DNA of 46,620 bases from an uncultured Lachnospiraceae bacterium (GTDB lineage Bacteria > Bacillota > Clostridia > Lachnospirales > Lachnospiraceae): assembly GCA_944383835.1 (NCBI GenBank), contig CALWRE010000092.1, forward strand, positions 1 to 46,620, given 5' to 3'. The notes beneath the pieces are model-generated. The model was given only the letters and a program-made list of their open reading frames with translations, searched no databases and was not told the origin of the DNA. Below, piece by piece: positions 42,214 to 46,620 of the stretch. The first letter of the stretch is position 1. Each line of letters starts with the position of its first letter. The position numbers and the translations under genes were made by a program.

Positions 42214-42642
42214 TTACCATTTAAACAGGATGATTCCGGCCACCGCCAGCCCCATCCCGATGACCTTGCGCCATTCAAAAGGAGCCTTCTCCACCCCGAA
42301 GAGACCGAAAGCCTCGATCAGATAGGCCACCAGCACCTGCGAAACCACAATGATCATCACCGAACGGGCCGGCCCCAGAGAGTTCATCCCCTGGATGACC
42401 GTATAGGTGATAAAAGCGCCGAGCACGCCGCCGGTCAGCATATACCAGGGACTCACGGAAAACAATCCTGTCACCTGCGGCCTTCCGGTAAACAGCCAGA
42501 TAACCAGGCAGGTGGCAAAGGCTGTCAGCTGCACCCAGCCGGCCGATACCCAGATGCTCGTCTGCTTGGTTACCTCGGAATTAAACACGCCCTGAATGCT
42601 CATCAGAGCGCCGGACAGCAGTGAAATGATAATTCCAAACAT
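42214..42642 (-). CDS. YdcZ/DUF606-like membrane protein
   Basis: The 142 residues form four to five membrane helices (MFGIIISLLSGALMSIQGVFN, LTAFATCLVIWLFTG, MLTGGVLGAFITYTVI, SVMIIVVSQVLVAYLIEAFGLF, MGLAVAGIILF). The N-terminal GALMSIQGVFNSEV motif and half-EmaE length match the DUF606/YdcZ family of the drug/metabolite transporter superfamily, which work as paired half-transporters. Here only one is seen. Substrate is unknown. Its leader can fold so as to hide the ribosome site. Confidence 0.86.
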   Translation of the reverse strand: MFGIIISLLSGALMSIQGVFNSEVTKQTSIWVSAGWVQLTAFATCLVIWLFTGRPQVTGLFSVSPWYMLTGGVLGAFITYTVIQGMNSLGPARSVMIIVVSQVLVAYLIEAFGLFGVEKAPFEWRKVIGMGLAVAGIILFKW

Positions 42643-42645
42643 ACA

Positions 42646-42699
42646 AAGACCTCCTGCTTTTCACACTTATCTACAGTGTGTCCGGAAGGAGGCCTTTTT
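42646..42699 (-). promoter_or_regulatory. Structured leader sequestering the ribosome site
   Basis: On the minus strand, AAGGCCTCCT pairs fully (one G-U) with AGGAGGTCTT (42646-42655), which contains the ribosome-binding site of the YdcZ-like gene; inside sits a second hairpin CACACT/AGTGTG with a seven-base loop. Read on the plus strand the same stem is followed by TTTTT, so a plus-strand terminator role is an alternative. Confidence 0.45.
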
Positions 42700-42709
42700 A
42701 GCCGTAAAT

Positions 42710-43375
42710 TTACTGTTTTTCCACCACTTCGCCCTGTTTTTTATAGATCGAATGGGAAGGTACTGTGCCGCGGACCATCGAAAGCGGATAAATATTGGTC
42801 TCCCTTCCGATGACGCTGCCCGGATTTAATACCGAGCCGCATCCCACCTCCACCTGGTCGCCCAGAATGGCCCCGAACTTTTTCAGTCCGGTGGGAATCT
42901 CCCCTTCGGGCGTCTTCACCACCACCAGAGTTTTATCCGACTTTACATTGGAGGTAATGGAACCCGCCCCCATATGAGCCCGGTAACCCAGGATGGAATC
43001 GCCCACATAATTATAATGGGGCACCTGCACCTTATTAAAAAGGATCACATTCTTAAGCTCGGTGGAATTGCCTACCACAGCCCCTTCGCCTACGAGCGCA
43101 TTGCCCCGGATAAAGGCGCAGTGACGGATCTCCGCATCCTTGCCGATGATCACGTTGCTGCCGATAAACGCTGTCGGGGCTACCTTAGCCGAGCGGGCGA
43201 TCCAGACATGGTTTTCCCTCTCCTCGTATTCCTCCGGAGAAAGAGTCTGGCCCAGCTTTACAATAAAATCGCCGATTCCGGCAAGAGCCTCCCAGGGATA
43301 CTCATACTGCTCCAAAAACGGCTTTGCCAAAGTCTCATCCAGCGTAAACAGCTCCTGTATCGTCCAATCTTTCAT
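42710..43375 (-). CDS. Hexapeptide-repeat (LbH) protein, GlmU/sugar-transferase-like
   Basis: The 221 residues show left-handed beta-helix repeats from about 65 to 205 (VAPTAFIGSNVIIGKDAEIRHCAFIRGNALVGEGAVVGNSTELKN, then LGYRAHMGAGSITSNVKSDKT, and GDQVEVGCGSVLNPGSVIGRETNIYP). This arrangement is seen in the acetyltransferase half of GlmU and stand-alone nucleotide-sugar acyltransferases. The N-terminal 60 residues lack a pyrophosphorylase domain. Substrate is unknown; annotators often call it a UDP-N-acetylglucosamine pyrophosphorylase. Confidence 0.85.
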   Translation of the reverse strand: MKDWTIQELFTLDETLAKPFLEQYEYPWEALAGIGDFIVKLGQTLSPEEYEERENHVWIARSAKVAPTAFIGSNVIIGKDAEIRHCAFIRGNALVGEGAVVGNSTELKNVILFNKVQVPHYNYVGDSILGYRAHMGAGSITSNVKSDKTLVVVKTPEGEIPTGLKKFGAILGDQVEVGCGSVLNPGSVIGRETNIYPLSMVRGTVPSHSIYKKQGEVVEKQ

Positions 43376-43395
43376 TCAGCCTACCTCTCACCTGT

Positions 43396-43956
43396 TTATG
43401 AATAAGCAAACAGCCTGCGCCAAAATCCATACACGCTGCGCCCGGCCGTAACCGACATCTCCCTGGACGCCACCATCTTATCTGCCAGCGTCAAAAGCCA
43501 TGCCTGACGGCCTCTGGGCAGGGAAGTGGACAGGGGGAACATATGGCTCGCGATCGCGGCGCACTGCTCCGGGCTTAAGTCAAAATAAATCTTGGCCCGC
43601 CTCGCGGCGATCCGCCCGTGCAGGAAGGCATGCATATGGGTCAGGCGCTTGAATCCCCGATAGCGGGAGACAAATTCCTTATACCAGCCGTCATGCCAGT
43701 CGTAGCCAAAAAAATCATGCAGGAGAGCAGCCCTGGTCAGGGAACGAAGCTCATCCTCCTTCAAACGCACGCCCTTGCCCAGCCGATAAGCTCTGCGGGC
43801 CGTGGCAAGAGAATGCTCATACACCGAATTATCCGGGCCATGATGCGAGAGGTCTTTCAGCTGCTGAAAAACCGGGTTGTCCAGGATATCCTGGATCATC
43901 GGAAAAAACTCCTCGTCCATGGGAATCACCTTCTTTCTAAAATCTATTGTATTCAT
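43396..43956 (-). CDS. HD-domain metal-dependent phosphohydrolase
   Basis: The 186 residues carry HD-family ligands: YEHSLATARRAYRLGK (first His), ALLHDFFGYDW (His-Asp) and later HAFLHGRIAARRAK and AIASHMFPLS. HD proteins hydrolyse phosphates of nucleotides or other substrates. There is no second domain. The family hallmark DNSVYEHS matches small HD hydrolases in clostridia. It sits 18 nt upstream of the hexapeptide gene, likely in one operon. Confidence 0.9.
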   Translation of the reverse strand: MNTIDFRKKVIPMDEEFFPMIQDILDNPVFQQLKDLSHHGPDNSVYEHSLATARRAYRLGKGVRLKEDELRSLTRAALLHDFFGYDWHDGWYKEFVSRYRGFKRLTHMHAFLHGRIAARRAKIYFDLSPEQCAAIASHMFPLSTSLPRGRQAWLLTLADKMVASREMSVTAGRSVYGFWRRLFAYS

Positions 43957-43974
43957 TTTTCCGCCAGATTACAA

Positions 43975-44010
43975 GAGACAAAAAGAAAAGATTTTTTTAA
44001 ATTTTCTTTC
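43975..44010 (-). terminator. Possible A/T-rich terminator after topB
   Basis: Eight-base A/T-rich arms AAAGAAAA and TTTTCTTT flank a T/A loop and run into TTTTTG on the minus strand, just past the topB stop. The stem is weak. Confidence 0.35.
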
Positions 44011-44018
44011 GGCAGGGG

Positions 44019-46133
44019 TCAGGCCTTCTTCTTTCCCTCTGCCTTCTGCCCGGCTGTTTTCCCGCCCTTCTCGTAGTAAGGGCGCACCCGGTCGAAAAGG
44101 GCGTAGAGCTGCCGCCCATTGTTCAGCCCCATCACCCCGGCCGTGCGGCGGCGGATGAAGCCGTCCAGCTTCACCATGTATTCCTCCTCGGTGATCTGCC
44201 CCTCGGCCACATAGGTCAGGCCCTTCTCCCAGCTGGCCGTCAGCTCCGGATTTAACAGCTGCCGGAGGGATTGGTCCACCGTATCATAGTAGAGTTCCCC
44301 CAGCAGGGTGGGCGTTATCACCTGGGTCTTTTTATTCAGCGCCAGATAGCGGTTGTTCACCAGCTTTTTCAGGATCTCCGCCCGCGTCGCACTGGTGCCG
44401 ATCCCGCTGCCCTTAATCTGGGCGCGAAGTTCCTCGTCCTCAATCAGCTGGCCGGCATTTTCCATCGCCAGGATAATGGAGCCGGAGGTATAGCGCTTCG
44501 GCGGAGACGTCTCCCCTTCTTTTATCACAAAATCCCGGACCGGCAGCTTCATTCCTTTCTTCAGATGCACAATCCGGTCCAAAAGGGAGCTGTCCTGGGC
44601 CAGGGTCTCCTCCTGCTCCCCCTGCTGGTCTCCTCCCGCACTTTCTCCTCCGCTCTCTCCTCCTGGCCGTTCTCCTTTCTTTTGCCCTCCCGCCGGCTGG
44701 GTATTTCCCCCGCCCTTTGGCGCATAGGCCACCGCCAGATAGCCGGCGTCCTTCAATACCTTAAAGCGAGCGAAAAAAGATTCTCCGCGAATGCCGAACT
44801 GAAACGCATATTTCTGATAGACGGCCGGAGGGAAAAAGATGCTCAGGAAACGGCGCACAATCAGCTCATAGACCCCCAAAGCCCCGGCAGACAACCGCCC
44901 CATCTGTCCCGTCCCCTCGCCGGTCGGGATGATGGCATAGTGGTCGGTGATCGCCTTATCGTTGACATAACGGGTCTTCGCCAGGTTTTTATAACTCCCC
45001 TCCTGCAAAATCTGCTCCGCGAACGACCGGACCGCCTGAATCGAACGCAGCCCGGAAATGTTTTTCGTTATCTCCTTGGCCACCGCAGAAGAAAGGACGC
45101 GGGCGTCGGTACGGGGATAGGTCACCATCTTCTTTTCATAGAGCTCCTGGACTATTTTCAACGTCTCGTCCGGGCTCAGCTTGAAATAGCGGGAGCAATC
45201 ATTCTGCAGCTCCGCCAGGTTATATAAAAGCGGGGGATTCTTCTTTTCCTGCCTGCGCTCCACATTCAGAATCTGCGCGGTAAGCGGCTCCTCCTCCCGC
45301 AGAAATGCGATCAGCTCCTCGGCCGTTCGCTTTTCCTTAAAGCCATTGTCCTTATACAGGCAGGGCTTTCCAAAATACCGGCTGCCCTCCACGGCCTTCC
45401 ACTCCGCCTCCAGCGTATCCCCCCCGCTGTCCAGCACAGCCAGAACCCGGTAAAACGGAGTCTTCACAAAATCGCGGATTTCGCGCTCCCTGCGCACAAC
45501 CATTCCCTGCACGCAGGTCATCACCCGCCCCACCGACAAAACCGTGCGGCTTTCCTTTAAATAGGAAGAAAGTACATTCCCATATTTCAGCGTCAGCAGG
45601 CGGGAAAAATTGATTCCCATCAGGTAATCTTCCTTGGCCCGCAGATAAGCCGAGGAGGCAAGATTATCATATTCCGACAGTTCCTTGGCCGTGCGGATTC
45701 CTTTCAGAATCTCTTCCTCCGTCTGCGAGTCGATCCAGACCCGGCGGCGCTTCTTGCCCTTCACCCCGGCCATCTGCTCTACCAGGCGATAGATGTATTC
45801 CCCCTCTCGTCCGGAGTCGGTACAGACATAAATCGTCTCCACATCCGGCCGGTTTAACAGGTCCTTGACAATATCGAACTGCTTTTTCGTGGAATCAATC
45901 ACTTCATATTTAAAGGTCTTCGGGATAAAGGGCAGGGTGTCCAGGCTCCATCTTTTGAGCTGGGGATCGTAGGCCTCCGGATAACTCATCGTAATCAAGT
46001 GTCCCACGCACCAGGTCACAACGGCATCCGCCGATTCCAGATACCCGTCCCTGCGCGTCCCATTTATCTTCAGCGCCTTGGCAAACTCCATCGCCACGCT
46101 GGGCTTTTCCGCTATGTACAATGCCTTTCCCAA
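44019..46133 (-). CDS. topB: DNA topoisomerase III-like (TopB)
   Basis: A type IA topoisomerase that relaxes or decatenates DNA through a 5'-phosphotyrosine link. The TTG start at 46133 is seven bases after GGAGG and gives the standard GKALYIAEKPSVAMEFAKAL opening (TOPRIM Glu9). The 704 residues include D106 in CTDSGREGEYIYR and the active Tyr339 in VTYPRTDA. In canonical TopB the TOPRIM motif is DxDREGE, whereas here the second Asp is Gly108. There is a ~38-residue Gly/Gln/Glu-rich insert (about 473-510) and no C-terminal zinc fingers. The open frame upstream through a microsatellite is not considered coding. Confidence 0.92.
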   Translation of the reverse strand: MGKALYIAEKPSVAMEFAKALKINGTRRDGYLESADAVVTWCVGHLITMSYPEAYDPQLKRWSLDTLPFIPKTFKYEVIDSTKKQFDIVKDLLNRPDVETIYVCTDSGREGEYIYRLVEQMAGVKGKKRRRVWIDSQTEEEILKGIRTAKELSEYDNLASSAYLRAKEDYLMGINFSRLLTLKYGNVLSSYLKESRTVLSVGRVMTCVQGMVVRREREIRDFVKTPFYRVLAVLDSGGDTLEAEWKAVEGSRYFGKPCLYKDNGFKEKRTAEELIAFLREEEPLTAQILNVERRQEKKNPPLLYNLAELQNDCSRYFKLSPDETLKIVQELYEKKMVTYPRTDARVLSSAVAKEITKNISGLRSIQAVRSFAEQILQEGSYKNLAKTRYVNDKAITDHYAIIPTGEGTGQMGRLSAGALGVYELIVRRFLSIFFPPAVYQKYAFQFGIRGESFFARFKVLKDAGYLAVAYAPKGGGNTQPAGGQKKGERPGGESGGESAGGDQQGEQEETLAQDSSLLDRIVHLKKGMKLPVRDFVIKEGETSPPKRYTSGSIILAMENAGQLIEDEELRAQIKGSGIGTSATRAEILKKLVNNRYLALNKKTQVITPTLLGELYYDTVDQSLRQLLNPELTASWEKGLTYVAEGQITEEEYMVKLDGFIRRRTAGVMGLNNGRQLYALFDRVRPYYEKGGKTAGQKAEGKKKA

Positions 46134-46195
46134 ACAAGCGCCTCCTTTCCAGAAAATCCATCCATCGGATGCCGGACAGCCGGCGAGGATGAGCG

Positions 46196-46256
46196 GTAGT
46201 AGTAACAGTAACAGTAATAGTAATAGTAATAGTAACAGTAATAGTACTAATAAGTA
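46196..46256. repeat. Trinucleotide microsatellite before topB
   Basis: About twenty trinucleotide units alternate AGT with AAC or AAT (plus strand), spanning ~60 bp in the topB leader, between its likely promoter and its ribosome site. Copy number is likely to vary between strains. Confidence 0.85.
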
Positions 46257-46338
46257 TATAGCAATAAAAGCAGGAATGAAAGAGAACCGATAGCCGAATA
46301 AAGAAATGCCTGTGGTCTGAACAATTTCTACCTGTAGC

Positions 46339-46367
46339 ATTTTAGCATACTCCACCGGAATCAGCAA
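46339..46367 (-). promoter_or_regulatory. Promoter of topB
   Basis: The minus strand has TTGCTG (46362-46367), a 17-bp spacer and TAAAAT (46339-46344), with TG one base upstream (extended -10). It gives a leader of about 200 nt that includes the microsatellite. The -35 is only a partial match. Confidence 0.55.
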
Positions 46368-46495
46368 CAACAAGATACGCCGCCCGCGCCATACCTGAGC
46401 CATAATGTGTATTCCTGGAGAGCAAATTTCGGCAGTATGTTTTCTTGTTTTTGCTAATTTTACTTTAAAATACTTCAAATTTTGTAAAAAAGTGC

Positions 46496-46524
46496 TTGCC
46501 AAACAGGATAAAGTATGCTATGAT
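46496..46524 (+). promoter_or_regulatory. tRNA-Ala promoter
   Basis: TTGCCA (46496-46501), a 17-bp spacer and TATGAT (46519-46524) lie 12 bp before the tRNA 5' end. A good sigma-A promoter. Confidence 0.85.
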
Positions 46525-46535
46525 ATCACTCGTTC

Positions 46536-46608
46536 GGGGCATTAGCGCAGTTGGGAGCGCGCCACACTGGCAGTGTGGAGGTCAGGGGTTCGAATCCCCT
46601 ATGCTCCA
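46536..46608 (+). tRNA. tRNA-Ala (anticodon GGC)
   Basis: The 73-nt gene folds into a full cloverleaf: acceptor GGGGCAT/ATGCTCC (one G-U), D-arm GCGC...GCGC, anticodon stem CCACA/TGTGG with loop CTGGCAG (anticodon GGC, reading GCC/GCU), and T-arm AGGGG-TTCGAAT-CCCCT. The discriminator is A73; the 3' CCA is not encoded. TTTTTT follows, and more tRNAs may lie beyond the window. Confidence 0.96.
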
Positions 46609-46620
46609 TTTTTTATTGCC

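Noticed and set aside
46134-46502. N-terminal extension of TopB through a poly-Leu stretch and an LAGC lipobox-like motif
   Set aside because: The poly-Leu is a reading of the trinucleotide microsatellite. The probable promoter lies inside the extension, and the TTG at 46133 has the ribosome site and the family-typical start.
1-46620. CRISPR arrays, prophage genes, transposases, integrases and rRNA operons
   Set aside because: I looked for regular spaced repeats and for such genes and saw none. The only tandem repeats are the microsatellite and the short duplications listed.

Overview
The window looks like a chromosomal segment from a GC-rich, endospore-forming Firmicute, most likely a Lachnospiraceae-type Clostridia. 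The taxonomy is inferred from gene content and order: a complete spoIIIA operon, spoIVB and gpr, a T-box ahead of cysE-cysS, strong GGAGG ribosome sites and frequent TTG starts. Almost every gene lies on the minus strand. The exceptions are gpr and a tRNA-Ala at the right edge.

Layout, left to right. (1) Positions 1-6870 hold a tightly packed minus-strand operon. In transcription order it encodes a SWIM zinc-finger/HerA-FtsK-type ATPase, an Hsp70-like ATPase with a non-canonical C-terminus, a long coiled-coil protein, a zinc-ribbon protein, and a large unidentified protein that runs off the window. I know no named system with this composition, and it is the best candidate here for an undescribed system. 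(2) 6968-15579 is a conserved Firmicute housekeeping/sporulation block read as Asp23-nusB-xseA-xseB-ispA-tlyA-nadK-argR-recN-spoIVB. The usual next gene, spo0A, is not adjacent, because the operon of region 1 occupies that place. The expected dxs between ispA and tlyA is also absent. SpoIVB has proline where its catalytic histidine should be. (3) 15693-20937 is spoIIIAA-AH, closed by a terminator. (4) 21175-22659 is a visibly AT-richer sigma factor/anti-sigma cassette, followed by a cyclophilin-like small protein.

(5) 23302-28448 carries an ECF-type vitamin/micronutrient transporter (S component, fused double ATPase, T component) with a PHP phosphoesterase and an RpiR-type regulator. A 10-bp-arm palindrome between the T component and the PHP gene recurs almost identically near 36520. 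(6) 28572-32220 holds a sodium:alanine symporter, a cysteine-cluster protein, a MerR regulator fused to membrane segments, and a GNAT acetyltransferase. (7) 32240-36482 is rlmB, mrnC, cysS, cysE behind a cysteine T-box leader, then ispF. (8) 36707-38219 has rpsT divergent from gpr. (9) 38233-42123 reads as a ComEA-like protein, OmpR-type response regulator, histidine kinase and GerMN lipoprotein, with overlapping genes. (10) 42214-46133 has a YdcZ/DUF606 membrane protein with a structured leader, a hexapeptide-repeat protein, an HD-domain protein and a TopB-like topoisomerase behind a trinucleotide microsatellite. The window ends with tRNA-Ala(GGC) and its promoter.

Starts were set by ribosome-binding sites and neighbour overlaps. 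Promoters and RNA structures were read by eye and are tentative unless stated. No database search or folding program was run.
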